From assembly GCF_002288525.1 (NCBI RefSeq), contig NZ_CP023067.1, forward strand, positions 1,674,001-1,738,000: DNA of 64,000 nucleotides, written 5' to 3'. The notes beneath the pieces are model-generated. The model saw only the letters and a program-made list of their open reading frames with translations, made no database searches and had not been told where the DNA came from. The stretch's first letter is position 1. The number at the start of each line of letters is the position of its first letter. The translations under genes and the position numbers were made by a program. The DNA comes from Sinorhizobium sojae CCBAU 05684 (GTDB taxonomy: Bacteria; Pseudomonadota; Alphaproteobacteria; Rhizobiales; Rhizobiaceae). Below are positions 17,733 to 26,774 of this stretch, one piece after another.

Positions 17733-18875
17733 TCAGAAATCGATCGCCGCATAGAACATGGCGAACAGCCCGTCGATGAGGATGACGACGAAGATCGATT
17801 TCACCACAGACGAGGTTACGTGCCGCCCCAGCGATTCGGCGCTCCCCCCCACCTTCAGGCCCTCGACGGCGGCAACGACGCCGATGATCAGCGCCATGAA
17901 GGGCGCCTTGATCATGCCCGCCGCAATCGTGGAAAAATCGATAGATTCCTGCAGCCGCGAAAGGAATGTTGCGAAAGTGATGTCGGAATAGGTCCAGGCG
18001 ACGAGGGCCGCGCCGGCCAGCGCGGCGAAATTGGCGACAATCGTCAACAGCGGCAGCACGATGGTAAGCGCCACCAGCCGCGGAAAGACGAGGACGCCGA
18101 CTGGGCTCAGGCCCATGACCTTCAGCGCATCCACCTCCTCGCGCATTTTCATCGAGCCGATCTCGGCCGTGATTGCGCTCCCCGACCGGCCGGCAATCAT
18201 GATCGCCGTCAGAAGCACGCCGATTTCGCGCAATTGCAGAATGCTGACAAGGTCGACGACGAAGATCTCGGCGCCGAAGGCGCGGAGCTGGAAGGCTCCC
18301 TGCTGCGCAATAATGGCGCCGATCAGAAACGACATCAGCACGATGATCGGCACAGCCATGACCCCCATGCGGTCGATCTGGTGCACGATCGCAGCCGGCG
18401 AAACGCCGGCATGGCGCCCGAGCTTCATTTGCGCGCCGCGAACCGCCGAGCCGAGGATGAACATGGCGGCGAAAGTGTCGGTCCAGATCGACACCGTGAG
18501 CTCGCCAATCGGCGCGAATAGTTTTTGGAAAAGCGGAACCCGTCTCGTGTCGCGTTCCGGTAGCGGCAGCTCCGCGGGCATGGCCTGCACGAGTTCGACG
18601 TACCGCTCGCCTCCGCCGGCAAAGCGAACCTCGCCACCGCTCCCGTTCATGAAGCGCCGAATAATCCAGGCGCCGGCGGTGTCCATCGCGGTAACGGCGG
18701 AAAGATCGAATTCGTCATGGTCACGCGCCGGCTTGGCAAGTCGGTTCAGCTTGGCCGCCATGGCCACGGCCGTCTGGTGCCGCCAGTCGCCGCTGAAGAC
18801 GTAGCGACGGCCGGCTCCTCCTTCGCCCTCCTCAAGGACGACATCGGCAACAGTCTGTGTTTGAGCCCGCGTCAC
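17733..18875 (-). CDS. STAS-MlaE fusion permease of the lipid transporter
   Basis: 380 residues, GTG start at 18875 without a strong Shine-Dalgarno. The first ~100 residues form a STAS-like domain (FDLSAVTAMDTAGAWIIRRF), which in E. coli is the separate protein MlaB. The rest is the MlaE permease with about five or six membrane helices and the signature REIGVLLTAIMIAGRSGSAI ahead of MKMREEVDALKVMG. The fusion of MlaB- and MlaE-like parts is common in alphaproteobacteria. It is the first gene of the operon; a repeat element lies upstream. Confidence 0.92.
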   Translation of the reverse strand: MTRAQTQTVADVVLEEGEGGAGRRYVFSGDWRHQTAVAMAAKLNRLAKPARDHDEFDLSAVTAMDTAGAWIIRRFMNGSGGEVRFAGGGERYVELVQAMPAELPLPERDTRRVPLFQKLFAPIGELTVSIWTDTFAAMFILGSAVRGAQMKLGRHAGVSPAAIVHQIDRMGVMAVPIIVLMSFLIGAIIAQQGAFQLRAFGAEIFVVDLVSILQLREIGVLLTAIMIAGRSGSAITAEIGSMKMREEVDALKVMGLSPVGVLVFPRLVALTIVLPLLTIVANFAALAGAALVAWTYSDITFATFLSRLQESIDFSTIAAGMIKAPFMALIIGVVAAVEGLKVGGSAESLGRHVTSSVVKSIFVVILIDGLFAMFYAAIDF

Positions 18876-18970
18876 GTTTGCTTGGTCTTTCGCTTCGCCA
18901 TTGCGTATCTCTTAAACCAGATTCGATCCAAGGACAAAAATCACGCGGGAATTCAAAGTCGTACTGCATC

Positions 18971-19070
18971 GTCGCGCGTCTTGTCGGCCGCGCAATGCCG
19001 CTGTAGCACTTCGAATGGCTACATGTCTTTGTCCTTGAACCGAGGTCGATTTAAGAAGACACGCGGCAGC
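18971..19070. repeat. RIME1-like element, inverted orientation
   Basis: Unit B in reverse (TCGCGCGTCTTGTCGGCCGC, then GCAATGCCGCTGTAG) is followed by palindrome I (ACATGTCTTTGTCCTTGAAC, then CGAGGTCGATTTAAGAAGACA). It occupies the centre of the 287-bp divergent gap between the Mla-like operon and the epimerase gene, so it lies within both upstream regions. The B palindrome is more degenerate than in the other copies. Confidence 0.75.
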
Positions 19071-19162
19071 GCAGGCATGCGACCGAAAAGACACAGCCGC
19101 AAGGCCCGGGAGCGACCTGTAAAATGCCGATTGCGCAGCCACGCCAGCGCCGGAGAACATGA

Positions 19163-20146
19163 ATGCCGATTTCCCTTGCAGCAACCGTCGAACATTTCCC
19201 GATCGCCGGCACCTTCACGATTTCACGCGGCTCGAAGACGACCGCCGACGTCGTCACCTGCCGCCTCACCGACGGCGCGCTGGCCGGCTCAGGCGAGTGC
19301 GTGCCCTATGGCCGGTATGGCGAAACCATCGAGACGGTGCTGAGCGAGATCGAAGCGGTTCGCCCGCTCGTCGAGCGCGGCATCGCCCGGGAGGAGCTTC
19401 AGCAGGCAATGAAGGCGGGTGCCGCCCGCAACGCCGTCGACTGCGCGCTCTGGGACCTGGAGGCGAAGCGAAGCGGTCGCTCCGCCGCTTTGCTGGCGGG
19501 GGTTGCCGAACCGAAGCCTTTGACCACAGCCTACACCATTTCCCTGGCCGAGCCGGAGGCAATGATGGCGCAAGCGGCGCGATACGCTCACCGCGCGCTA
19601 CTCAAGGTAAAGGTCGGAACGGCGGATGACAGGGTCCGCATTCGCGCCGTGCGGCAGGCCGCCCCCTTGAGCCGCATCATCCTCGACGCCAATGAGGGGT
19701 GGAGCGAGGACAATCTCGCAATGCATTTCTCGGCCTGCCTCGAAAACGGCATTGCCCTCGTTGAGCAGCCGCTTCCAGCCGGTCGCGACGAAGCGCTGGC
19801 CCGGATTACCCGCCCGGTCCCGATCTGCGCCGATGAAAGTGTGCACAGGACGGAGGACCTGCAAGCGCTCGTCGGCCGCTATGACGCCGTCAACATCAAG
19901 CTCGACAAGACAGGCGGGCTCACCGAAGCCTTGCGCATGCGCCGCGCCGCCGAGGCGCTCGGCCTCAAGATCATGGTCGGTTGCATGGTCGGCAGTTCGC
20001 TGGCCATGGCGCCGGCAGTTCTCCTCGGCCAGGGCGCTGATTTCGTCGATCTCGACGGCCCGCTGCTGCTCGCCCAAGATCGTGATGCGAGCTTACGCTA
20101 CGAGGCCTCGCTCGTCTTCCCGCCCGAGCCGAGCCTTTGGGGCTGA
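19163..20146 (+). CDS. Dipeptide epimerase (L-Ala-D/L-Glu epimerase type, enolase superfamily)
   Basis: 327 residues. A muconate-lactonising-type enolase fold: capping domain to about residue 125, then the barrel. Catalytic and metal residues seen in order: KVKVG (second Lys as base), DANEGW (metal Asp), EQPL, CADES (metal Asp), NIKLDKTGG (Lys base), GCMVGSS and DLDGPL. The two Lys bases on opposite sides fit a 1,1-proton transfer. The family recycles murein dipeptides. Its last 49 bp overlap the 3' end of the convergent MFS gene. Confidence 0.88.
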   Translation: MPISLAATVEHFPIAGTFTISRGSKTTADVVTCRLTDGALAGSGECVPYGRYGETIETVLSEIEAVRPLVERGIAREELQQAMKAGAARNAVDCALWDLEAKRSGRSAALLAGVAEPKPLTTAYTISLAEPEAMMAQAARYAHRALLKVKVGTADDRVRIRAVRQAAPLSRIILDANEGWSEDNLAMHFSACLENGIALVEQPLPAGRDEALARITRPVPICADESVHRTEDLQALVGRYDAVNIKLDKTGGLTEALRMRRAAEALGLKIMVGCMVGSSLAMAPAVLLGQGADFVDLDGPLLLAQDRDASLRYEASLVFPPEPSLWG

Positions 20147-21318
20147 AGGTACCAGCCGGCAAACGCGAAGCAGGAGCCGGTCAGCGCGACGACCGCCATC
20201 GAATAGAAACCGGCGACGCCGAACCAGGCGTAGAAGTAACCTGACAGAAAGGTGAAGATCGCCGTGAACATGCCGGTGTAGAAGAAGTAGAGCCCCTGCG
20301 CCGAGGCCTCCTGCTCCTCGCTGACACGCTCCACGAGCTTGTGCTGCATGCCGGTATGCATGATCGCAAAGGTGAAGGCGTGGAAGCATTGGAGAATGAA
20401 GTAGCCGGAGAAGCCCAGCTCCATCGGGAAAATCAGCCAGCGCGCCACCGCCAGGAGACAGCCGGAAAAGATCATCGCCCAGACGCTGAAGCGCCGGATG
20501 ATCCTTCTGGCGAAGAAGAACATGAGCACTTCCGCAGCTACGCCGGCGCTCCAGAGGATGCCGATCTGCGTGCCGCTGTAGCCGATGCTCTGCCAGTAGA
20601 TGGCCGAAAAGGCATAGAGCATCGCATGGCTGCTGTTGACGAGCGTCACACCGATGAGGAGCAGTTGCAGGTCTGACTGACGCAGCGACTGTGGCGGCGG
20701 CTCGGTGATGGCCGTGATCGGTGATGGTCGGCGGGGCCGTCCGATCCGCGGCGCGGCAAGGGCCATCACGATCGTCAGCCCGAAGCCGACCGCCATCGCC
20801 GGCAACACCATGGCGCCGCCGATGAGGCCTGTCATCCAGCCGCCAAGCATGGTCGCGCCGATAAAGGCGATCGATCCCCAGACGCGCATATGCGCATAAT
20901 CGAACCCCCAGCGGCGCACCCCCGACAGCGCGATCGCCTCGACGATCGGCAAATAGGGCGAATAGACCGCCGACTGCAGCGCATAGATCACGAGCACGGG
21001 CCAGAAGCTGTGCGCGAAGAAGAGGATGAAAGCGGTCGCAAGCGACAGACAGCCGGACCAGATGAGCACGATCGTGCGCTCTCCGAGCCGGTCAGCGAGC
21101 ACGCCCGCAAGCGGCGCCGTGATGACGCGGATGAACATCGGCACGGCGAGCACCACGCCGATCTCGAAATCGCTCAGCGAAAGCGTGCTGAGCCAGACCG
21201 GAAAATACGGCATGGCGAAGCCGTTGACGATCAACGGAGCGCAAAACAGCAGCGCGAGGCGAAGCGCGAAATGGCGCGGAGGTGGCCCCAGAACCGGGGG
21301 CGCAGATGCGGGAATCAT
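20098..21318 (-). CDS. MFS transporter, phenylpropionate-permease-like (MFS_1-like)
   Basis: 406 residues with about twelve helices. The N-terminal motif LFCAPLIVNGFAMPYFPVWL and VLADRLGER between helices 2 and 3 fit the HcaT/LacY-like MFS branch. SGVRRWGFDYAHMRVWGSI is typical of this group. Substrate not determinable. The gene is convergent with the epimerase and overlaps its end, so the two are not co-transcribed, but uptake of a related compound is possible. Confidence 0.85.
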   Translation of the reverse strand: MIPASAPPVLGPPPRHFALRLALLFCAPLIVNGFAMPYFPVWLSTLSLSDFEIGVVLAVPMFIRVITAPLAGVLADRLGERTIVLIWSGCLSLATAFILFFAHSFWPVLVIYALQSAVYSPYLPIVEAIALSGVRRWGFDYAHMRVWGSIAFIGATMLGGWMTGLIGGAMVLPAMAVGFGLTIVMALAAPRIGRPRRPSPITAITEPPPQSLRQSDLQLLLIGVTLVNSSHAMLYAFSAIYWQSIGYSGTQIGILWSAGVAAEVLMFFFARRIIRRFSVWAMIFSGCLLAVARWLIFPMELGFSGYFILQCFHAFTFAIMHTGMQHKLVERVSEEQEASAQGLYFFYTGMFTAIFTFLSGYFYAWFGVAGFYSMAVVALTGSCFAFAGWYLQPQRLGSGGKTSEAS

Positions 21319-21427
21319 GGGAGGACCTGATGGCTGTGTGCCAGCTGTAGCACAACCGCCTCGCGGCGCACCATCCGCTAGTTTTCGCTACAGGCACTTC
21401 CGTACGGGGACAGACGCCGGTGCGTAG

Positions 21428-22270
21428 TCAGGCCGCCTGCTGCGCCGGAACGGACAAGGGCAGATCGACCCCGCTCGCGCTTCCCGTGTTTGCCGCACTG
21501 CCGCGCAGCCTGTGCCAGATGATCAGTTCCATCGTACCGTCGTGGTGCTCGGCGATCGCCGTGCAGCTCTCGACCCAGTCGCCGGTATTGATGTAGCGGA
21601 TGCCGCCGACATCCTCGATCACCGCGTGGTGAATATGGCCGCAGATGACGCCCTGAGCCTGGTGGCGGAGCGCCTCCTCGGCCACGACCTTCTGGAACTC
21701 GCCGATGAAATTCACCGCATGCTTGACCTGCAGCTTGGCCCAGGATGAGAACGACCAATAGGGCATGCCGAGCCGGCGGCGGATCGCAGCAAGGCCGATG
21801 TTGATGGCGATCGCCATGTCGTAGGCCCAGTCGCCAAGATAGGCGAGCACCCGAGCGTTGCGCACGACTACGTCGAATTCGTCGCCATGCAGCACGAGAT
21901 AATTCCGCCCGTCGGCACCCCGATGCATATGCCGCTGTGCGACCTCGATGCCACCGAAGTGCATTCCGGGAAAGTCACGCATGAACTCATCGTGGTTGCC
22001 GGGAACGTAGATGATACGCGTACCCTTGCGCGCCTTGCGCAGGAGCTTCTGGATGACGTCGTTGCACTGCTGCGGCCAATACCAGTTCCGTTTCAGCCGC
22101 CAGCCGTCGACGATATCGCCGACGAGGATGATGGTTTCGGCGTCGTGGTGGCGCAGGAAATCGAGCAGGTATTCCGTCCTGGCTGCTTTCGAGCCGAGGT
22201 GAAGGTCGGAAATGAAGAGCGTGCGCAATTTCCGGACGGGATTCGGTTCCGATACCGCTGCCGCTGCCAT
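21428..22270 (-). CDS. plcP: PlcP-type phospholipase C (calcineurin-like metallophosphoesterase)
   Basis: 280 residues. Metal-ligand motifs of the calcineurin fold are complete: DLHLGS (Asp22, His24), GDIVDGW (Asp52), GNHDEF (Asn92, His93), LHGDEFD and GHIHHA. The fold also resembles UDP-2,3-diacylglucosamine hydrolases, which is the usual automatic name. The position between this MFS gene and dme/sinR matches the S. meliloti gene shown to encode PlcP, the PhoB-controlled enzyme that degrades phosphatidylcholine and phosphatidylethanolamine to diacylglycerol during phosphate starvation (recalled, not searched). A PHO-box-like sequence lies ~50 bp upstream, which supports this reading. Confidence 0.78.
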   Translation of the reverse strand: MAAAAVSEPNPVRKLRTLFISDLHLGSKAARTEYLLDFLRHHDAETIILVGDIVDGWRLKRNWYWPQQCNDVIQKLLRKARKGTRIIYVPGNHDEFMRDFPGMHFGGIEVAQRHMHRGADGRNYLVLHGDEFDVVVRNARVLAYLGDWAYDMAIAINIGLAAIRRRLGMPYWSFSSWAKLQVKHAVNFIGEFQKVVAEEALRHQAQGVICGHIHHAVIEDVGGIRYINTGDWVESCTAIAEHHDGTMELIIWHRLRGSAANTGSASGVDLPLSVPAQQAA

Positions 22271-22319
22271 GCGAGCCTCGTCTTGCTAGAGCCATTTGCC
22301 CCGTCAAAACCAGACTCGT

Positions 22320-22337
22320 GTTTCAGGAAGATGACAC
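22320..22337 (-). promoter_or_regulatory. PHO-box-like site upstream of plcP
   Basis: On the minus strand GTGTCAT, four bases, CTGAAAC: the first half matches the CTGTCAT half-site at six of seven positions, the second only at four of seven. The 11-bp period and the position ~50 bp before the plcP start fit PhoB activation, but the second half is weak. Confidence 0.4.
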
Positions 22338-22479
22338 GGACCGCTGCTTGCGCCATTCCGGCATGGGCAACCGGTCATTCTTGCCCGACACCGACATGGA
22401 AATGACTGAAAGCGAAAAACTATACGTCGCGCGCAAATCGTGCCAAAAGGCCAGCATGCAGGAATCGAGGAAGCAAGGT

Positions 22480-24792
22480 ATGACCACGGGCGACAAAGCG
22501 AAATCCCAATCGGTGCCGGAGAGCGGCGATATCGACCAGCAGGCACTCTTCTTTCACCGCTATCCTCGCCCCGGCAAACTCGAGATCCAGCCGACCAAGC
22601 CGCTCGGCAATCAGCGTGACCTGGCGCTGGCCTATTCGCCCGGGGTCGCCGCCCCCTGCCTCGCCATTAGGGACAATCCGGAAACCGCCGCCGACTTCAC
22701 CGCGCGCAGCAATCTCGTCGCCGTCATCTCGAACGGCACAGCCGTACTCGGCCTTGGCAATATCGGCCCCCTCGCCTCCAAGCCGGTCATGGAAGGCAAG
22801 GCCGTTCTCTTCAAGAAGTTCGCCGGCATCGACGTCTTCGACATCGAGATCGACGCGCCCACCGTCGAGCGCATGGTCGATGTCGTCTCCGCGCTCGAGC
22901 CGACCTTCGGCGGCATCAATCTCGAGGACATCAAGGCACCCGAATGCTTCGAGGTGGAGCGTCGCCTGCGCGAGATGATGGATATCCCCGTCTTCCACGA
23001 TGACCAGCACGGCACCGCCATCATCGTCGCCGCCGCCGTCCTGAACGGGCTGGAACTTGCCGGCAAGGACATCGCCAAGGCGAAGATCGTCGCCTCCGGC
23101 GCGGGCGCTGCCGCGCTTGCATGCCTCAACCTGCTCGTGACGCTTGGCGCGAAACGCGAGAACATCTGGGTCCATGACATCGAAGGTCTTGTCTATAAGG
23201 GCCGCGAAGCGCTGATGGACGAGTGGAAGTCCGTCTACGCGCAGGAGAGCGACAATCGCGTGCTTGCCGACAGCATCGGCGGCGCCGACGTCTTCCTCGG
23301 CCTTTCGGCCGCCGGCGTGCTCAAGCCCGAGCTGCTGGCGCAAATGGCCGAGAAGCCGCTGATCATGGCGCTCGCCAATCCGACGCCGGAAATCATGCCG
23401 GAAGTCGCCCGCGCCGCACGCCCGGACGCGATGATCTGCACCGGCCGTTCCGACTATCCGAACCAGGTCAACAACGTCCTCTGCTTCCCCTATATTTTCC
23501 GCGGCGCGCTCGATTGCGGCGCGCGCACCATCAACGAAGAGATGAAATTGGCGGCCGTGCGGGCTATTGCCGGTCTTGCGCGCGAGGAACCGTCCGACGT
23601 TGCCGCCCGCGCCTATTCCGGCGAAACGCCGGTATTCGGACCCGATTATCTGATTCCCTCGCCCTTCGATCAGCGGCTGATCCTCAGGATCGCTCCAGCC
23701 GTCGCCAGGGCCGCCGCCGAAACCGACGTTGCAACCCGTCCGATCCAGGACTTCGACGCCTATCTCGACAAGCTCAATCGCTTCGTCTTCCGGTCCGGCT
23801 TCATCATGAAGCCGGTCTTCGCCGCCGCAAAGAATGCCGTGAAGAACCGTGTCATCTTTGCCGAGGGCGAGGATGAGCGGGTGCTGCGCGCCGCCCAGGT
23901 TCTGCTCGAGGAAAGCACCGCCCAGCCGATCCTGATCGGCCGTCCGCAGATCATCGAGACGCGGCTGCGCCGCTATGGCCTGCGTATCCGGCCCGATGTC
24001 GACTTCGAAGTGGTGAACCCCGAAGGCGACCCGCGTTACCGCGACTATGTCGACGACTATTTCAACCTTGTCGGCCGCCTCGGCGTCATTCCGGAGGCCG
24101 CGCGTACGATCGTGCGTACCAACACGACGGTAATCGGGGCCCTCGCAGTCAAGCGCGGGGAAGCGGATTCGCTGATCTGCGGCGTCGAAGGGCGCTACAG
24201 CAAACACTTGCGCGACGTATCCCAGATCATCGGCAAGAAACCGGGCGTCCATGATTTCTCCGCCCTTAGCCTCCTGATCTCGCAACGTGGCGCCACCTTC
24301 TTCACCGACACCTATGTCAGCTATGATCCCAGCGCCGAAGAGATTGCCCAAACGACGGTGATGGCCGCCGGCGAAATTCGCCGCTTCGGCATCACCCCGC
24401 GCGCCGCGCTCGTATCGCATTCGAACTTCGGCTCGCGCGATTCCGAAAGTGCCTCCAAGATGCGTGCGGCGCTCCGGCTCGTGCGCGAGCTTGCCCCGGA
24501 CCTCGAGCTGGATGGCGAGATGCACGGCGACTCGGCGATTTCCGAAATCCTGCGCCAGCGGGTAATGCCGAACAGCACGCTGAAAGGGGAAGCCAACCTG
24601 CTCGTCTTCCCCAATCTCGATGCCGCAAACATCACGCTCGGTGTGGTCAAGACGATGACGGACAGCCTCCATGTGGGCCCGATCCTCCTGGGATCGGCCC
24701 TGCCGGCGCACATCCTTTCGCCCTCGGTGACGTCGCGCGGCGTCGTCAACATGGCCGCACTCGCCGTCGTGGAGGCAAGCCATCCCGCATAG
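22480..24792 (+). CDS. dme: NAD-dependent malic enzyme, chimeric with phosphotransacetylase-like domain
   Basis: 770 residues from the ATG at 22480 with GAGGAAGCAAGG upstream; this equals the length I recall for rhizobial DME. Residues 1 to ~430 are the malic enzyme: early [12 protein letters not shown], the catalytic region [13 protein letters not shown], metal ligands around DDQHGTA, and the nucleotide fold [13 protein letters not shown]. The ~320-residue C-terminal part resembles phosphate acetyltransferase ([16 protein letters not shown] ... GPILLG), which in rhizobial malic enzymes lacks transacetylase activity and is thought to serve allosteric control by acetyl-CoA. DME makes pyruvate from malate, essential for nitrogen-fixing bacteroids of S. 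meliloti. Confidence 0.95.
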   Translation: MTTGDKAKSQSVPESGDIDQQALFFHRYPRPGKLEIQPTKPLGNQRDLALAYSPGVAAPCLAIRDNPETAADFTARSNLVAVISNGTAVLGLGNIGPLASKPVMEGKAVLFKKFAGIDVFDIEIDAPTVERMVDVVSALEPTFGGINLEDIKAPECFEVERRLREMMDIPVFHDDQHGTAIIVAAAVLNGLELAGKDIAKAKIVASGAGAAALACLNLLVTLGAKRENIWVHDIEGLVYKGREALMDEWKSVYAQESDNRVLADSIGGADVFLGLSAAGVLKPELLAQMAEKPLIMALANPTPEIMPEVARAARPDAMICTGRSDYPNQVNNVLCFPYIFRGALDCGARTINEEMKLAAVRAIAGLAREEPSDVAARAYSGETPVFGPDYLIPSPFDQRLILRIAPAVARAAAETDVATRPIQDFDAYLDKLNRFVFRSGFIMKPVFAAAKNAVKNRVIFAEGEDERVLRAAQVLLEESTAQPILIGRPQIIETRLRRYGLRIRPDVDFEVVNPEGDPRYRDYVDDYFNLVGRLGVIPEAARTIVRTNTTVIGALAVKRGEADSLICGVEGRYSKHLRDVSQIIGKKPGVHDFSALSLLISQRGATFFTDTYVSYDPSAEEIAQTTVMAAGEIRRFGITPRAALVSHSNFGSRDSESASKMRAALRLVRELAPDLELDGEMHGDSAISEILRQRVMPNSTLKGEANLLVFPNLDAANITLGVVKTMTDSLHVGPILLGSALPAHILSPSVTSRGVVNMAALAVVEASHPA

Positions 24793-24829
24793 CGACCTTT
24801 ACGCGTCTGAGAGACGCGCGGCGCCGTAG
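24791..24829. repeat. RIME B-unit palindrome directly at the dme 3' end
   Basis: AGCGACCTTTACGCGTCTGA, then GAGACGCGCGGCGCCGTAGG. It begins inside the dme stop codon and can form a strong hairpin, so it may act as the dme terminator, though no T-run follows. Confidence 0.7.
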
Positions 24830-24936
24830 GGAGGACGAGGAAGTCCCTCCTTTTCTCCAGCAGGTTCCCGTCTCAGCGCCTTCCAATCGCGCGAGATGAT
24901 CTCAGATCTGTTAGGTCTGCGATCATCTTTGTCGAA

Positions 24937-24959
24937 GCGATCGCTGTTTCAGCAATCGC
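24937..24959. promoter_or_regulatory. Dyad in the sinR upstream region
   Basis: GCGATCGCTG, TTT, CAGCAATCGC: nine of ten bases are complementary. It lies ~135 bp before the sinR start in the 299-bp gap that must carry the sinR promoter. It could be an operator or an mRNA hairpin. I found no convincing PHO box in this gap, although PhoB control of sinR has been reported in S. meliloti. The gap also holds an AT-rich stretch at 24960-25085. Confidence 0.4.
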
Positions 24960-25091
24960 GCATTTGGCGATTTATAAGTCCTGCCCCCACAAAACCACAA
25001 TCACCGATTGATATATCAGGATAGTTGCAGGGCTTACAAAATATAGCACTAGACAAAGACAGCCTCCCTAAACCATGTTTATTCTAGGGGC

Positions 25092-25847
25092 ATGAATCGG
25101 TGTTACGGCATGACTAATGAACAGGCTGTCCTCGATCTGCTGGATATCGTCGAATACGGAGGCTGCGCCGAACCGCAGCAATTCTTTGCCTTGATGCGCC
25201 GCACCTTCAATATTGCGCATCTCCTCTACCTCGAAGCGGAACCATCGTCAGAAGGCTTGAAGGTCTGCCGCTTGCATCACACCTTCGGCGCCTATGCCGC
25301 CGAAATCTACCATTCGAGAGGGCTCCACCGGATCGACCCGATCCTGAGACTTGCTCTCGGCGGCGTCAGGCCCGTCGAATGGGCGACGGCCCGCCGACGC
25401 TTCCCCGAATGCGAACCGCTTTTCGAGGCGGCAGAGGAGATCGGCCTTTCGACGGAAGGCGTGGCGCTGCCGCTTCCGTGTCCGGCTGGCCGTGTGGCGC
25501 TTCTCGCCATCGGTTCCAACCTTTCGCCGGCGGAATGGTCCGTCTATCGGCGCCGTCACCTGCGTGATTTCCAATTGGCCGCCAATCTGTTTCACGCCTC
25601 GATGCTCGAGCATTCGGCGATGGCCGGTGCAATGGACGAGCGGGACACGAGGCTGACCTTGCGTGAAACGGAGGTCCTCACCTGGTCGGCAGCCGGCAAG
25701 AGCTACTGGGAAATCGCCACGATCCTCGGCATCTCCGAGCGCACGGTTCGCTTCTTCATGACCAATGCCCGGCGCAAGCTCAACGTGGTGTCCAACACGC
25801 AGGCCGTCGCGCAGGCCGTGCGCCATGCATTGATCCCTACCATCTGA
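25092..25847 (+). CDS. sinR: LuxR-family quorum-sensing regulator SinR
   Basis: 251 residues from the ATG at 25092; a second in-frame ATG at 25110 gives 245. The AGGGG stretch is very close to the first ATG, so the second may be used. The N-terminal ~165 residues are the autoinducer-binding domain; the C-terminal HTH reads LTLRETEVLTWSAAGKSYWE IATILGISERTVRFFMTNAR (given here in two pieces). Sitting directly upstream of a luxI-type gene and after dme, it matches S. meliloti sinR, which activates sinI. Its ligand and DNA-binding residues look intact. Confidence 0.92.
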   Translation: MNRCYGMTNEQAVLDLLDIVEYGGCAEPQQFFALMRRTFNIAHLLYLEAEPSSEGLKVCRLHHTFGAYAAEIYHSRGLHRIDPILRLALGGVRPVEWATARRRFPECEPLFEAAEEIGLSTEGVALPLPCPAGRVALLAIGSNLSPAEWSVYRRRHLRDFQLAANLFHASMLEHSAMAGAMDERDTRLTLRETEVLTWSAAGKSYWEIATILGISERTVRFFMTNARRKLNVVSNTQAVAQAVRHALIPTI

Positions 25848-25922
25848 CGGGTCGACTTGCCGGGCCGACCCGGAAATCGGCTCGATGGCCCCCCCAATTT
25901 ACCGGGAAAATGGCAGCGATTG

Positions 25923-25942
25923 AACTGTCACTATCGACAGTT
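25923..25942. promoter_or_regulatory. lux-box-like 20-bp palindrome upstream of sinI
   Basis: AACTGTCACTATCGACAGTT, with perfect 7-bp arms and a six-base centre, 59 bp before the sinI ATG. Size and symmetry fit a LuxR-type operator, the probable SinR site. About 30 bp upstream, CCCCCAATTTACCGGG (25891-25906) might be a second site, possibly for ExpR; that part is a guess. Confidence 0.78.
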
Positions 25943-26001
25943 ACATGTGTCATCGGAGCCTGACAGCATCGCGCCATCGAACGAAAACGATGGAGCGAAA
26001 A

Positions 26002-26646
26002 ATGATCAGGATAGTGAACGGTAACGCTCGCGGACGACATCCACAGGCCATCGACGAAATGTTTAGGCTTCGCAAGCGCGTCTTCCATGATTTCCTGAAA
26101 TGGGATGTCAAGACGGAGGGTGAGTGGGAAATCGACCACTACGACAAGGCCAATCCGCTCTATGTAATGTCCTATTCGCCGGAGACCGGGAAATTGCGCG
26201 GCTCGCTGCGGCTGCTGCCGACGCTCGGCCCGAACATGCTGGACGACACCTTCCCGATCCTGCTCGGCGACAATCCTGAGATCCGCAGCGCAGAGGTCTG
26301 GGAATCGAGCCGCTTCTGCATCGATCCCGATATTTCGCAGGATCGCGCATCGAACCAGGTCACGGTCGCCGCGGCCGAGCTCATGTGCGGGGTCGGCGAA
26401 TTGAGCCTGAGCTCCGGCATCACGCATATCGTGACGGTGACCGACGTATTCCTGGAGCGGATGTTCCGGCGGATGGGATGCCCCGGGGAACGGATCGGCG
26501 ATCCGCAACGGATCGGCAATGTCTACGCGGTCGCCATCGCCTGGGAAGTGTCGCAAAGACTGCTCGAAACCATGAAGGCGGTCGCCACGATAGAGGGCAC
26601 GGTGCTGGAACGCCCGATGTCGCTCGAAACCGCCAGAGCGGCCTGA
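26002..26646 (+). CDS. sinI: Acyl-homoserine-lactone synthase SinI
   Basis: 214 residues from the ATG at 26002 (GGAGCG upstream); a farther in-frame ATG at 25945 would abut the operator. LuxI-family invariant residues are present at near-canonical positions: Arg24, Phe28, Trp34, Glu43, Asp45, Asp48, Arg70, Phe84, Glu101 and Arg104 (EVWESSRFCIDPD). S. meliloti SinI makes long-chain AHLs (C12-C18) from acyl-ACP and SAM; chain length here is inferred by homology. Expression should depend on SinR through the palindrome upstream and, if present elsewhere, on ExpR. Confidence 0.95.
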   Translation: MIRIVNGNARGRHPQAIDEMFRLRKRVFHDFLKWDVKTEGEWEIDHYDKANPLYVMSYSPETGKLRGSLRLLPTLGPNMLDDTFPILLGDNPEIRSAEVWESSRFCIDPDISQDRASNQVTVAAAELMCGVGELSLSSGITHIVTVTDVFLERMFRRMGCPGERIGDPQRIGNVYAVAIAWEVSQRLLETMKAVATIEGTVLERPMSLETARAA

Positions 26647-26774
26647 CACACTTCTCCCGCGCCGCGCTCTACGCTCGCGCAGGGCGGCCCGGCCTCCATT
26701 ATCGGCCGCACCCGTTAACGCAGAAGCCGTCTTGCGGTTGCGTCGGCCAGGATAGAGCCTAGAATGGAGGCCTA

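Noticed and set aside
22420-24783. 787-codon open frame on the minus strand opposite dme
   Set aside because: It mirrors a certain gene in high-GC sequence; its composition is Arg/Asp/His-rich and no motif is visible. The same applies to long frames opposite the ABC exporters, the RND pump, nadE, gor and the L,D-transpeptidase.
24830-25091. PHO box upstream of sinR, as reported for S. meliloti
   Set aside because: No CTGTCAT-type pair with 11-bp spacing found; only very weak partial matches.
25860-25873. Terminator after sinR (CCGGG-CCGA-CCCGG)
   Set aside because: Short stem without a T-run; not convincing as an intrinsic terminator.
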